Under the pieces are notes generated by a model. The model had not been told where the DNA came from, ran no database searches, and saw nothing but the letters and a program-made list of their open reading frames with translations. From Pseudoalteromonas apostichopi (GTDB lineage: Bacteria > Pseudomonadota > Gammaproteobacteria > Enterobacterales > Alteromonadaceae), in assembly GCF_030297135.1 (NCBI RefSeq), contig NZ_AP028065.1, positions 2,852,001 to 2,916,000 of the forward strand: a stretch of 64,000 nucleotides of DNA. The letters run 5' to 3'. Positions 46,190-55,165 of this stretch are shown here, in pieces. Position 1 is the stretch's first letter. Each line of letters opens with the position of its first letter. Made by a program: the position numbers and the translations under genes.

Positions 46190-48852
46190 GATGTTTTTAG
46201 TACTTTTGTTGGTTTTTTAGGTAATAACGACGCCACAAAGTACAAGACTCTTGATGCAAACGCAATCGCGGGTCTTAATTCATTTGGGGCATGGAAAATC
46301 AAGTTCTTAAAGCCTCTTAGACTGGTATAAAAAACGTGAGAAAAGCTGTATGAAGGCTTGTCGTGTTTAAAGTTTTCTTGCCAATCAAGCCAAGCATCAG
46401 CACGTGAGAAAGTGCATTGAATAAAGGCTTTTTGTTTTTCTAAATCTAAATCCCTGAGGGTAAGACCCAGTTGTTTATCGCGGGTGTTACAGATATAAGT
46501 TGGGAATGAAAACTGCTTCAAGCCACGGCTCATGAGTAGCTCGACTTTATCATTTGCACGGCAAAGGTGATTATGTTCAGTTTCAAGGCCAACACCATTA
46601 TTTGAGTAGTCCGTAATCTTTACTTTAATAGTACGGCCATTAGCAAGGCGAATAGCTGCAGGGAAATTTGCTTTAATGCGGTGTGAGCTGCGTACTTGTT
46701 TGGCTTCAGCGGCAACAGCCACAGCTGCACCCAAAATTATCACGTTATAGCTTGCCCACAGCATGCTAATGACCAGTACACCTATTTGTGAACTATCGCC
46801 GAAGAGCAATCTAAACACGCCGTAGGTCATACCCAAAACGTTAACAAGCAACAAGATTATATAAGGCTTTGAAATCGTCCAATCGTAGTGATCTTGCTTG
46901 TTTAAACCGCCTTTTTCAGTCACGTTAAATTTACCCTTATTCGGGTTTATAAGCGCAACTGTCGTGGGTTTTAAAATATACCAAGCAAGTACTGACTCAT
47001 AAACTTCGCCCCAAAATGAATAGCGGTATTTACCTTGAATTCGAGAGTTGGTTATTTTTACCTGTAACAGGGTTGGCACAATATAAAGAAAGATGGCAAC
47101 AAACGGTGCATAGATAATTTGCGCATTAAAATAAATTAATGCCAGTGGCGCTGTTAAGAATACAATTCGAGGAATGCCTGATAAAAAGTGCAACATAGCG
47201 TTTAAATAGCACAAGCGCTGCGCGATATTTAGGCCCTTACCAAACAGCGGGTTATCTAATCGGAATATTTGTGCCATGCCGCGTGCCCAGCGAATACGTT
47301 GACCAACGTGGGCAGATAAACTATCTGTAGCTAGGCCGGCGGCTTGTGGAATATTAATATATGTTGTTTTGTAGCCAGCGCGCTGCATTCTCAAAGCAGT
47401 GTGGGCATCTTCAGTGACGGTTTCTACGGCAAAACCACCAATTTCTTCAAGGGCACTGCGCCTTAAAACAGCACACGAACCACAAAAGAAGGTCGCATCC
47501 CACATATCGTTGCCATCTTGAATTAAGCCATAGAACAACATATTTTCATTTGGGATTTTACGATGGTTTTTGAGGTTGCGCTCAAATGGATCGGCAGAAA
47601 AAAAGTGGTGAGGTGTTTGTACTAAACACACTTTACTGTCATTGATGAATTGTCCCATTGTCATTTGTAAGAATGAGCGAGCAGGGATATGGTCACAGTC
47701 AAAAATAGCAATATAGTCGCCATTCGTCACTTTCATCGCATGATTCATGTTACCGGCTTTGGCGTGGTTGTTATCAGGGCGAGTTAAATAGCCAACACCA
47801 ATTTGCTCTGCAAATTCGGCAAATTCAGGGCGCTTACCATCATCTAAAATATAAATGTTAAGCTTATCTGCAGGCCAATCAATACTTTGCGCGGCGATTG
47901 TTGTTGGCTTCACAACATCAAGCGGCTCATTATAAGTAGGAATATAAATATCAACTGTTGGCCAGTTTGCTGTGTCTTTTCCTAACGCGATTGGTTTACG
48001 GTTTAATGGATTGATGGTTTGGAAAAAGCCTAATATTAGTACTAACCAAGCGTAACTTTCAGCAAGCAGCAAACCAATCCCTAGGGTAAGGGCTAAAGGG
48101 TCACCCCAGTTAAGAGTGTCAGTGTAGCGCCACCATAGATAACGTGTAGAGGTTGTCACAGAAAGGGTGATCATCACAATAGTGGCCATTTTCCCTTCAA
48201 CCCGCCTTAGAGAATAAGCAACAACCAAAATTAAACTAATGAACACTGCTTGCGCTTCAATACTAAATGGCACGGTTACAAATATAGCCACCGCAAAAAT
48301 AATGAGAGTGAAAAAAGCGACCTTCAAGGTGCTGTTTCTCCAAAGTGGAGAGCGACTCACTGCTTTATATGATTTAGTTTTTGTTTGCTTTCTAGCAACT
48401 AACCAAAGCCCTTTAAAAGAGCGTACTAGTTTACTGTCTGCCAGTCTCAATAAGCGAGCTGATCGCGTGATTTTACGCCAAGATTTACGCTGCTCAACGG
48501 CGATATGTTGCTGTGAGGTTGTGGTGGTATTGAATAGCGCAAGGTACACACTTTGCAATGCAATCCGAATGCAATTGCTTGGTGTAAGTACTGGTTGAGA
48601 AACATGAGGATACAAGCGTTTAAGTTTAAGCTTTAACTCACGTTTTTTATTGTTATCTAATTTAATAAACAATGACAAAAAAAGCACAAAGAAGGGGAGT
48701 AAAATCGCTCCCAATAGGCTCATTTTGTGTTGGTTGTAATAACTATAAAATTTTATAAATACGAAGCGGACAAGTTGCTTCGTTAAAAACAACCCTAAAA
48801 TACCTTTAAGTAGTCGGTGTGTGACACCGAGTGAATGGATGCTATTGGTCAT
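46186..48852 (-). CDS. bcsA: Cellulose synthase catalytic subunit BcsA
   Basis: 888-residue inner-membrane family-2 glycosyltransferase that polymerises glucose from UDP-glucose. The catalytic set is complete: DDGKRPE, the DxD motif at 385-387 (FDCDH), TEDAHT, and QRIRW at 518-522. The C-terminal PilZ domain has RSSHR (721-725) and DYSNNG, i.e. both c-di-GMP motifs RxxxR and DxSxxG, so synthesis should be switched on by c-di-GMP. Membrane segments flank the catalytic domain. Overlaps bcsQ by 11 and bcsB by four bases. Confidence 0.97.
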   Translation of the reverse strand: MTNSIHSLGVTHRLLKGILGLFLTKQLVRFVFIKFYSYYNQHKMSLLGAILLPFFVLFLSLFIKLDNNKKRELKLKLKRLYPHVSQPVLTPSNCIRIALQSVYLALFNTTTTSQQHIAVEQRKSWRKITRSARLLRLADSKLVRSFKGLWLVARKQTKTKSYKAVSRSPLWRNSTLKVAFFTLIIFAVAIFVTVPFSIEAQAVFISLILVVAYSLRRVEGKMATIVMITLSVTTSTRYLWWRYTDTLNWGDPLALTLGIGLLLAESYAWLVLILGFFQTINPLNRKPIALGKDTANWPTVDIYIPTYNEPLDVVKPTTIAAQSIDWPADKLNIYILDDGKRPEFAEFAEQIGVGYLTRPDNNHAKAGNMNHAMKVTNGDYIAIFDCDHIPARSFLQMTMGQFINDSKVCLVQTPHHFFSADPFERNLKNHRKIPNENMLFYGLIQDGNDMWDATFFCGSCAVLRRSALEEIGGFAVETVTEDAHTALRMQRAGYKTTYINIPQAAGLATDSLSAHVGQRIRWARGMAQIFRLDNPLFGKGLNIAQRLCYLNAMLHFLSGIPRIVFLTAPLALIYFNAQIIYAPFVAIFLYIVPTLLQVKITNSRIQGKYRYSFWGEVYESVLAWYILKPTTVALINPNKGKFNVTEKGGLNKQDHYDWTISKPYIILLLVNVLGMTYGVFRLLFGDSSQIGVLVISMLWASYNVIILGAAVAVAAEAKQVRSSHRIKANFPAAIRLANGRTIKVKITDYSNNGVGLETEHNHLCRANDKVELLMSRGLKQFSFPTYICNTRDKQLGLTLRDLDLEKQKAFIQCTFSRADAWLDWQENFKHDKPSYSFSHVFYTSLRGFKNLIFHAPNELRPAIAFASRVLYFVASLLPKKPTKVLKTS

Positions 48853-49564
48853 TCTGACTCGCGCGGCTTACAAGCCAACCGGCTAGCGTTTCAAAGTCAT
48901 CATTAGCAACACTGTATGGCGCACAGTTAATTGCCACATTTCTAAATGCAGTTGCTTCTTTGATGACTTCATCTTTGTTGATATATAAAGGTGCAATTAA
49001 TGGTAATTCAGTTTGCCAAAGCTGCAATAAATCTGATTCAAGCTCAGAGGCTGAATTATATTTATTGGTTAAAAAATAATGCTGCCATGATGATTCAGCC
49101 TGCTTTAGAGTGTTTAAACGTTTGAAAGCAAAGCTGTGACAAATTGCATCACAATTAATAATCTCAAGGAATATATCGTCTTCATTTAGCGAATAGCGGT
49201 GCACATCAACATGGGCTGGGCAGTCAAATAAAAACCAGCTGTCATCGCTGTCATTAAGCTGCTGACAACTCTCTATAATACATGAAAAGTCTAACCCTAA
49301 GTTCGAACGGCTGCCATAGGGTAAAAACTTTACGCCATCGTTATCTTGGTGAAACTGCTCACATGCAGAGGCAAAGTTTGGGTAATCACTCCAGCCTAGC
49401 TGATGCTCCCACGCAAGACCAAGATGTAGGCCTAAGTCGCCTTTTGGATCTAAATCGATGGCATACACAGGCACATTTGATTTTCTCAAAGCACAAGCAA
49501 GGTTGGCCACAATAGATGTTGTACCAGTGCCACCTTTAATTCCTTTTATAAAAATTCGCTTCAT
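48842..49564 (-). CDS. bcsQ: Cellulose synthesis protein BcsQ (ParA/MinD-like)
   Basis: 240-residue SIMIBI-class NTPase needed for cellulose secretion and for polar placement of the synthase in E. coli. The deviant Walker A is KGGTGTTS at residues 10-17: the signature Lys is kept but the usual P-loop Lys (GKT) is Thr, a substitution also found in E. coli BcsQ. YAIDLDPKGD and FLFDCPAHVD follow. ATGA overlap with bcsR. Confidence 0.92.
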   Translation of the reverse strand: MKRIFIKGIKGGTGTTSIVANLACALRKSNVPVYAIDLDPKGDLGLHLGLAWEHQLGWSDYPNFASACEQFHQDNDGVKFLPYGSRSNLGLDFSCIIESCQQLNDSDDSWFLFDCPAHVDVHRYSLNEDDIFLEIINCDAICHSFAFKRLNTLKQAESSWQHYFLTNKYNSASELESDLLQLWQTELPLIAPLYINKDEVIKEATAFRNVAINCAPYSVANDDFETLAGWLVSRASQNDQ

Positions 49565-49788
49565 TTATGATTCTTTATTGCGTTTTTGTTAACTTTTTTC
49601 GTGCTCTGTGTTTGTGTTGTTGCTAATGCGATATCGTTAAGCAAAGGGTACTTTTCAATCGTTTTGCGATTTTTTTCAACATCAACAATTTCAACATAAT
49701 CCGTTTCCTTGCCGCCAAATTGTCGTAACAACTTTTCAATATCGTATTGAGTTAAGGTGTGTGAATTTTTTACTGCAAAGTCATTCAT
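49561..49788 (-). CDS. bcsR: BcsR, small cellulose synthase accessory protein
   Basis: 75-residue cytoplasmic protein with the BcsR pattern YDIEKLLRQFGGKETDYVEI and, 20 residues on, the short YPLL motif. In E. coli BcsR stabilises BcsQ and completes the R-Q-E regulatory assembly. First gene of the minus-strand cellulose operon; overlaps bcsQ by four bases. Confidence 0.88.
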   Translation of the reverse strand: MNDFAVKNSHTLTQYDIEKLLRQFGGKETDYVEIVDVEKNRKTIEKYPLLNDIALATTQTQSTKKVNKNAIKNHK

Positions 49789-49909
49789 CTAAAAAACCGT
49801 TATGAGAAAAATTAGCTTAAAAATGTTCACGATCCATGGACATAATCTGCATTATATATAGAATAGCGTTTAAAACTAGTACTAAAGTATCTTTTTTAAG
49901 GGTTTGTTG
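49789..49909. promoter_or_regulatory. Divergent promoter region of the two cellulose operons
   Basis: 121 AT-rich bases between bcsR and bcsE. On the minus strand a perfect TATAAT (plus-strand 49851-49856) is placed to give a leader of about 55 bases before bcsR. Overlapping AT-rich bases could form a -10 for bcsE on the plus strand. No -35 of good quality was found on either strand, hinting at activator dependence. Confidence 0.45.
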
Positions 49910-51535
49910 GTGCCTCATTTAAATATTACAGGACTAAACGGAGCTTTCTCTGAGCTAAAGCGAGGCGCAAACTATGCTTTACTTGCCCCGCTAGATAATC
50001 AGCTATTAGAGTTAACAAGGCATCTTTTAACCAATCATAAAGACTCGGTTTTTTTGCTTTCTGAACAAGTCGAATTATTTTTCGAAGGAGAGGGAAGCGA
50101 GTTATTATTTACCCTGTTCGAACAAAAGGTGCTGCACCCATTCCATTTACATCATAATGAGAATGTATCAAAAAGTTTGCATTTTTCCCGTGGTGTTATT
50201 AACGAAATAAAACAGTATGAGCAACTGAAAAACAGTACGGTTATCGTGCATGTCGATTCAGAACATTTAGTCTCTTTGAACGAACAGCAGCTTGGTGAAA
50301 AACTCAAGCTCTATGTTGCTTTGTCACAATCAAAAAATGTCACTTTAGTGTTTTTAATGTCAGGTGCTTATGTCAGTGAATTGAGACGTCAGTTATTAGC
50401 CTTAAACCGTTTCTTTGATGGCCTTATTTATATAACTCAAGAGGCATCAATTCGCACTCTTGAGTATGATTATTGGTGTCATAAAGAAGGAGTTATCGCT
50501 GGGCGTTCGGTTAATTTACAGCTTCATGATGGTCAACTTGCATTAGTTGAGGTAGAGCAAGAGGCTGATGATAAGTCGCAAGCAACGGAGCAAGACTTTG
50601 ATGAAGACGAGGTATGGCTAACTCGCAGTGCTGTACCTGAGGGTACAAAGCTACCCGTGTTTTATAAAATAATTGATGATAATGATGCTCTTTTTTCTAA
50701 AGGGCTTACCAAAAAATCAGCGACGTTAGTTTTTGCAGTTACCCGATACACTGATTTAAAAGCGTTAGCCAAAGATTGTTTCTCTCTTCGAAAGAAATGT
50801 GGTCGCCGACTGAAATTAGTTATTCAAAATGTTGATGGCATAATTCGTCATCAGGACGAGTGCTTATTTTTAACTTTAGGGGTTAACCTTATTTTATATA
50901 GTTATTCTGAGCCTTCGCGTTTGCTATCACAAATTCAGTCAATTCAAGGATTTCAATTTTCAAGACCACTCCCTAAATCAATTGATGATGTTCTGAAATA
51001 CAGTGAAAATACCTTAGCAAAAGGCTATCTACCAATCACCAAGTTTGCACAGCAGGTTACCAAACATAGCGATTCTGCGGCAAATCTTGGTGTAAGTGGG
51101 GTGCTTGTTATGCTAGAGCTTTTACCTCGCATTGATGCTATACACCCATTGCATTTATTTCATGTGAAACGTGAAGGAGATATTTTTAGTTTTGCAGATG
51201 GCACGATTTATCTATATCTGCATGCTTGTCGAGAGCATGATGTAGAAAGTGCGATTAAGCATTTATTTAAATTACAGGTGAGTGACTTTTTTATGTCTAA
51301 AAATGTCATTGCCGATCATTTTTATATTCAGCAAGAATGTCGCCGTATACAACGTAATTTTGCAAATGTTGAAATAACTGATTTTACTCAACAATTACAA
51401 GAAAATGTGAGTTATATTTTTGATGCAAAAGGTTCAGATATAGCGACTTTAAATACAGAGACACCGGAATTCAAAAAAGTGATTCGACCAATATCCGAGC
51501 CAGTAAAAGTGACCTTAAAAGGTGATCTATCATGA
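49910..51535 (+). CDS. bcsE: BcsE, c-di-GMP-binding cellulose regulator
   Basis: About 541 residues. BcsE binds c-di-GMP through its GIL domain and raises cellulose output by acting with BcsA, BcsF and BcsRQ. The RxGD site typical of GIL domains is present as REGD at about residues 421-424. The N-terminal half is a degenerate RecA/NTPase-like domain. The start is uncertain: GTG at 49910 has AAGGG seven bases upstream, TTG at 49904 is too close to it. Stop overlaps bcsF start (ATGA). Confidence 0.88.
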   Translation: MPHLNITGLNGAFSELKRGANYALLAPLDNQLLELTRHLLTNHKDSVFLLSEQVELFFEGEGSELLFTLFEQKVLHPFHLHHNENVSKSLHFSRGVINEIKQYEQLKNSTVIVHVDSEHLVSLNEQQLGEKLKLYVALSQSKNVTLVFLMSGAYVSELRRQLLALNRFFDGLIYITQEASIRTLEYDYWCHKEGVIAGRSVNLQLHDGQLALVEVEQEADDKSQATEQDFDEDEVWLTRSAVPEGTKLPVFYKIIDDNDALFSKGLTKKSATLVFAVTRYTDLKALAKDCFSLRKKCGRRLKLVIQNVDGIIRHQDECLFLTLGVNLILYSYSEPSRLLSQIQSIQGFQFSRPLPKSIDDVLKYSENTLAKGYLPITKFAQQVTKHSDSAANLGVSGVLVMLELLPRIDAIHPLHLFHVKREGDIFSFADGTIYLYLHACREHDVESAIKHLFKLQVSDFFMSKNVIADHFYIQQECRRIQRNFANVEITDFTQQLQENVSYIFDAKGSDIATLNTETPEFKKVIRPISEPVKVTLKGDLS

Positions 51536-51708
51536 GCTTAAATCAGTTTTTTATTACTTTTATCATCGCAATGCTAATCGGTATCTTGTTAAGTAATACT
51601 GGTAAGGTACTGTTAAATAAAGCCGTAGTGCTCTACCGAAAACTAACATTTAGGCATGTATTATTAACGCCTTATACGCCAAAACGACACAAGAAGGATA
51701 ACAAGTGA
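51532..51708 (+). CDS. bcsF: BcsF, small membrane protein
   Basis: 58-residue protein with one hydrophobic helix at about residues 5-21 (FFITFIIAMLIGILL) and a basic C-terminal tail, matching the size and form of E. coli BcsF (63 aa), which recruits BcsE to the synthase complex at the inner membrane. Starts in the ATGA overlap with bcsE and its stop overlaps the GTG of bcsG, so three genes are translationally coupled. Confidence 0.85.
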   Translation: MSLNQFFITFIIAMLIGILLSNTGKVLLNKAVVLYRKLTFRHVLLTPYTPKRHKKDNK

Positions 51709-53285
51709 GGCTTTCAGGATTAGGTATTTGGAATTTATACTTTTTAGTTAAGTTTGTTCTGTATAGCCGAGGTGATATTTCTTTTGATTTATTTGCAAAC
51801 TTAGCATTTTTTGCTTTTCTAGCTATCTCTTTTCAACATGTTTGGTTGTATCGTATCAAACACGCTATGAGTGTGGTGGTAGGAGTGGCCTTGTTGTATC
51901 ACGACTCGTGGTTGCCCCCGATTTCTAGGCTCACCAAGCAAGCCGGCAATGTACAAGACTTTAGCATCGGCTACTTTTTTGAGATCACAGCGCGCGTTGT
52001 TAGCCTCGATATGATTTTTGCGCTCTTTGCTTTAGTGGTTTTTTATTGGTTAACTGTAAAATGGTTGCGCTATACCAGTATATCAATCATCGGCTTTGTT
52101 TATGCGTTTTGGTTAGGTGGGGCTGTTACGAGTGATGAGGTTACAACTCAAGTTGCAAGCAATAACCAAACTACAAAAAAACAAGTACCCGTTTTAGTTT
52201 CTGATACAGCAAAACAAAAGACACCGGATCAACAGTTACAAGACTTTTACCAGCAACAGAACTTACTACAAAGCCAGTTTCCAGATGTATTTAATGGTCA
52301 ACCATTTGATGTTGTTGTGCTTAATATATGCTCTTTAGCGACGGCCGATTTAAAAGCGATAGGTGTTGAGCCACGTAACTTATTTGCTGATTTTGATATC
52401 TTGTTTAGCCAATTTAATTCAGCAACTTCGTACAGTGGTCCTGCGGCAATTCGTTTGTTACGAGCAAGTTGTGGGCAAACAAGTCAAGAGCAACTATTTA
52501 AACCTGTTGACGAGCAATGTCAGTTATTCACTAATCTTGCAGAACTTGGTTATAAGACTAGCGTTGCTCTTAACCACGATGGTCACTTTGATGACTTTAT
52601 TGGTTTGATCAGACAATACGGTGGTGTCTCTGTGCCGAAACTGGATTTTAGTCAATTTAGTGCTGCGCAATATGGGTTTGATGGCAAACCCATTTATTCT
52701 GATGCGGATATACTCACTAACTGGTTGAATAAACAAGGTACAAGTCAGCAGCCTAGGGCTCTTTATTACAACACCATTAGCTTACACGATGGTAATCAAC
52801 TTGCTGGTCGTGAACGTATGAATAGCTTTGAAAGCTATCCGCTTAGACAACAGCGCTTATTTAATGACATCGATAAGTTTATAACTGAGTTAAAAGCGCA
52901 AGGTCGAAATGTAATGCTGGTGGTTGTGCCGGAACATGGGGCTGCCTTACAGGGTGATAAACTACAATTCTCTGGTTTGCGCGAAATTCCGAGCCCTTCA
53001 ATAGTTTCAGTGCCAACTGCGGTTAAATTCATCGGTCCTGATATAAAGCATGATGGGCTGAATGTCGTTGATGAAACAATGAGTTATTTTTCACTGTCAG
53101 AGTTAATCAACAATACGATGAAGCTTGACTTGTTCACAGGTACGGTACCCATTAACCGAGTGCTTGATAATTTACCAACTTCAGCCAAGGTCGCCGAGAA
53201 TGAAGATACGGTAATGATGTATATAAAAGGGCAGCCTTACATCCAATTAGATGGTGGAGAATGGACCAAGTACCCGACTAATTAA
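51705..53285 (+). CDS. bcsG: Cellulose phosphoethanolamine transferase BcsG
   Basis: 526-residue inner-membrane protein: four to five N-terminal membrane helices (to about residue 140), then a periplasmic alkaline-phosphatase-fold domain. The blocks VVLNICS (zinc-site Cys), NSATSYSGPAAIRLLRASCGQTS (nucleophile Ser region, near residue 242) and VVVPEHGAALQGD (zinc-site Glu-His) agree with E. coli BcsG. It decorates cellulose with phosphoethanolamine taken from phosphatidylethanolamine. GTG start overlapping bcsF. Confidence 0.95.
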   Translation: MRLSGLGIWNLYFLVKFVLYSRGDISFDLFANLAFFAFLAISFQHVWLYRIKHAMSVVVGVALLYHDSWLPPISRLTKQAGNVQDFSIGYFFEITARVVSLDMIFALFALVVFYWLTVKWLRYTSISIIGFVYAFWLGGAVTSDEVTTQVASNNQTTKKQVPVLVSDTAKQKTPDQQLQDFYQQQNLLQSQFPDVFNGQPFDVVVLNICSLATADLKAIGVEPRNLFADFDILFSQFNSATSYSGPAAIRLLRASCGQTSQEQLFKPVDEQCQLFTNLAELGYKTSVALNHDGHFDDFIGLIRQYGGVSVPKLDFSQFSAAQYGFDGKPIYSDADILTNWLNKQGTSQQPRALYYNTISLHDGNQLAGRERMNSFESYPLRQQRLFNDIDKFITELKAQGRNVMLVVVPEHGAALQGDKLQFSGLREIPSPSIVSVPTAVKFIGPDIKHDGLNVVDETMSYFSLSELINNTMKLDLFTGTVPINRVLDNLPTSAKVAENEDTVMMYIKGQPYIQLDGGEWTKYPTN

Positions 53286-53291
53286 GTTATT

Positions 53292-53309
53292 TGTCCAAAA
53301 TTGTTTACA
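53292..53309. promoter_or_regulatory. Candidate TyrR box upstream of tyrR
   Basis: TGTCCAAAATTGTTTACA: right half TTTACA is perfect, left half keeps TGT..A, and the key G and C are 14 bases apart. It lies 71 bases before the tyrR ATG, where E. coli TyrR also represses its own gene. Confidence 0.55.
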
Positions 53310-53379
53310 ATAGACTACCCAGTTGCAGGGAGTTAGCGTATCATTCTCATACTATAGGTTCCCGTTTTTTGAGGATGTA

Positions 53380-54936
53380 ATGCGTTTAGATATCCACTGT
53401 GCTGACCGAATTGGTATCGCACAAGAGATTCTCAATATCTTGGTGAGTTACCAAGTTGATTTAAAAGGCATCGAAGTAGATTCGGTTAATTGTCGAATGT
53501 ATGTCAGCTTTCCGCCTATTGAATTTGAACAATTCCAAAAAATTATGCCATCTATCCGCTTGATAGATGGTGTGAAAGACGTTCGTACGACTGCATTCTT
53601 ACCTTCTGAGCGAGAGCATAATGAGTTAAATACATTACTGCGTGCATTACCTGATGGTGTTATATCTATTGATGCTAAAGGGTGGGTGCGTTTATGTAAT
53701 GATGCTGCTTGTCGCGACTTACAATTATCTGAGAGCGAAGTGATTGGCGCTAATATAAATAACTTGCTTAAAGGCTTTAACTTTACTCGCTGGTTAGAAG
53801 GTAAAGAAGTACTTGGCCAAACAACGCGTGTCGAAGTAGCTGGCGAAGACTTTATTGCTGATATTCTGCCAATTTCAGTACCACAAGGTGCAGAAGGGGA
53901 TGTGTTAGCCGGTGCAGTTATCAATATCAAATCACAAAGTAGACTAGGTCAGCAAGTAAGTGCGTTTCGCCGTTATGGCCAAGAAAGCTTTGCAACTATA
54001 CATAATTTTAGTACTGCAATGCGTCGTGTTGTTCGTGAAGCACGCAAAATGGCACAGCTTGAAGCGCCGATCCTCATTACTGGTGAAACAGGCACAGGTA
54101 AAGAGTTACTCGCCCGTGCTTGCCACTACGCATCAAACCGTTCAGTAAAACCATTTATCGCTTTATCATGTGCTTCTTTGCCAGATGATGTCGCTGAGTC
54201 AGAATTATTTGGTTATGCAGGCTATGAAGAGAATGCAGCACCTAAACGTGGTGTGCTAGAGCAAGCTGATGGTGGTACAGTGTTTTTAGATGAAGTCGGT
54301 GAAATGTCGACTCAGCTGCAAACTAAGTTACTACGTTTTTTACAAGACGGTACCTTCCGTAAGGTCGGTGATGAAAACGAAGTTAAAGTTAATGTGAGGA
54401 TTATTGCAGCAACACAAAAAGACTTACCTGCAATGGTCCAAGAAGGAACATTTCGAGAAGATCTTTACTATCGAATTAACGTGTTAACCCTTGAAATTGC
54501 GCCATTACGTGATAGAAAAGCAGATATTGGCCCTTTGGCTGAGCATTTTATTCAAAAGTATGCCCAGCAAAATGGTCATTCTGTGCCTGTAATGTCTGAA
54601 GATTGTTTACGTTTTTTACAAGATTACCCATGGCCAGGTAACGTGCGCCAATTAGAAAATGCGATTTATCGTGCTGTGTCGTTGTTAGATGATAACGAAT
54701 TGCGTATTGAGCATCTGCAGTTACCAACGTTTACCCATGATTTAGGTTATCTTGAGTCTGACTTTGAAGGAACCTTAGACCAAGCGGTAAAACGTTTTGA
54801 GGCGACTTTACTTCGCAAGCTTTACCCTGCTTATCCAAGCTCTCGTCAGCTTGCAAAGCGGTTAGGTTTAAGTCATACAGCAGTAGCAAATAAGCTTCGA
54901 GATTATGGGATTAATCGTAAGACTGTAAAGGTTTAA
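53380..54936 (+). CDS. tyrR: Transcriptional regulator TyrR
   Basis: 518-residue regulator of aromatic amino acid genes (E. coli 513). Order: N-terminal ACT domain (MRLDIHCADRIGIAQE), PAS domain (about 80-190), AAA+ domain with Walker A GETGTGKE and Walker B GGTVFLDEVGEMS, and a C-terminal FIS-like helix-turn-helix (SSRQLAKRLGLSHTAVANKL). The GAFTGA loop that contacts sigma-54 is replaced (GYAGYEENAAP), as in TyrR, so it acts with sigma-70. The ATG at 53380 has GAGG in front and gives the family N-terminus. Likely autoregulated and likely acting on hppD. Confidence 0.95.
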   Translation: MRLDIHCADRIGIAQEILNILVSYQVDLKGIEVDSVNCRMYVSFPPIEFEQFQKIMPSIRLIDGVKDVRTTAFLPSEREHNELNTLLRALPDGVISIDAKGWVRLCNDAACRDLQLSESEVIGANINNLLKGFNFTRWLEGKEVLGQTTRVEVAGEDFIADILPISVPQGAEGDVLAGAVINIKSQSRLGQQVSAFRRYGQESFATIHNFSTAMRRVVREARKMAQLEAPILITGETGTGKELLARACHYASNRSVKPFIALSCASLPDDVAESELFGYAGYEENAAPKRGVLEQADGGTVFLDEVGEMSTQLQTKLLRFLQDGTFRKVGDENEVKVNVRIIAATQKDLPAMVQEGTFREDLYYRINVLTLEIAPLRDRKADIGPLAEHFIQKYAQQNGHSVPVMSEDCLRFLQDYPWPGNVRQLENAIYRAVSLLDDNELRIEHLQLPTFTHDLGYLESDFEGTLDQAVKRFEATLLRKLYPAYPSSRQLAKRLGLSHTAVANKLRDYGINRKTVKV

Positions 54937-54961
54937 TGATACTAACTTAATTTATTAAATA

Positions 54962-54995
54962 AAAAAGGCTTGGGTGAAAACTCAAGCCTTTTTCT
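54962..54995 (+). terminator. Terminator after tyrR
   Basis: AAAAAGGCTTG/CAAGCCTTTTT stem with T run, 25 bases after the stop. Confidence 0.92.
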
Positions 54996-55010
54996 TTGTT
55001 GTTCAATATC

Positions 55011-55034
55011 ATACCAATCCGCAATAATACTTAA
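55011..55034 (+). repeat. Short interspersed repeat, copy 2
   Basis: ATACCA followed after three bases by CGCAATAATACTTAA (55020-55034); the same core occurs at 9961-9975. The sequence after it (AACCATTTTGAGGTATTATAG) contains an ATAATAC...GTATTAT inverted repeat, so the unit may be a longer hairpin-forming repeat that is only partly kept at the first site. Confidence 0.6.
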
Positions 55035-55165
55035 CCATTTTGAGGTATTATAGCTGTCGCTACCTGCGTTAAAAATTTCTGATTTAGAACTACTAAATAA
55101 CAAATTTTTTTGAAATCAACGAGGTTTTATTGCCTAAAAATGACCAATTAATTAAGCGAATGGTA

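Noticed and set aside
48239..48598. 119-codon plus-strand open frame opposite bcsA
   Set aside because: Antisense to the hydrophobic N-terminal part of bcsA; no support as a gene.
53448..53930. 160-codon open frame antisense to tyrR
   Set aside because: Fully opposite the ACT/PAS part of tyrR, with no recognisable protein features.
53380..54936. TyrR as a sigma-54-dependent activator
   Set aside because: The AAA+ domain is of that family, but the GAFTGA sigma-54 contact loop is replaced, and the N-terminal ACT and PAS domains identify TyrR.
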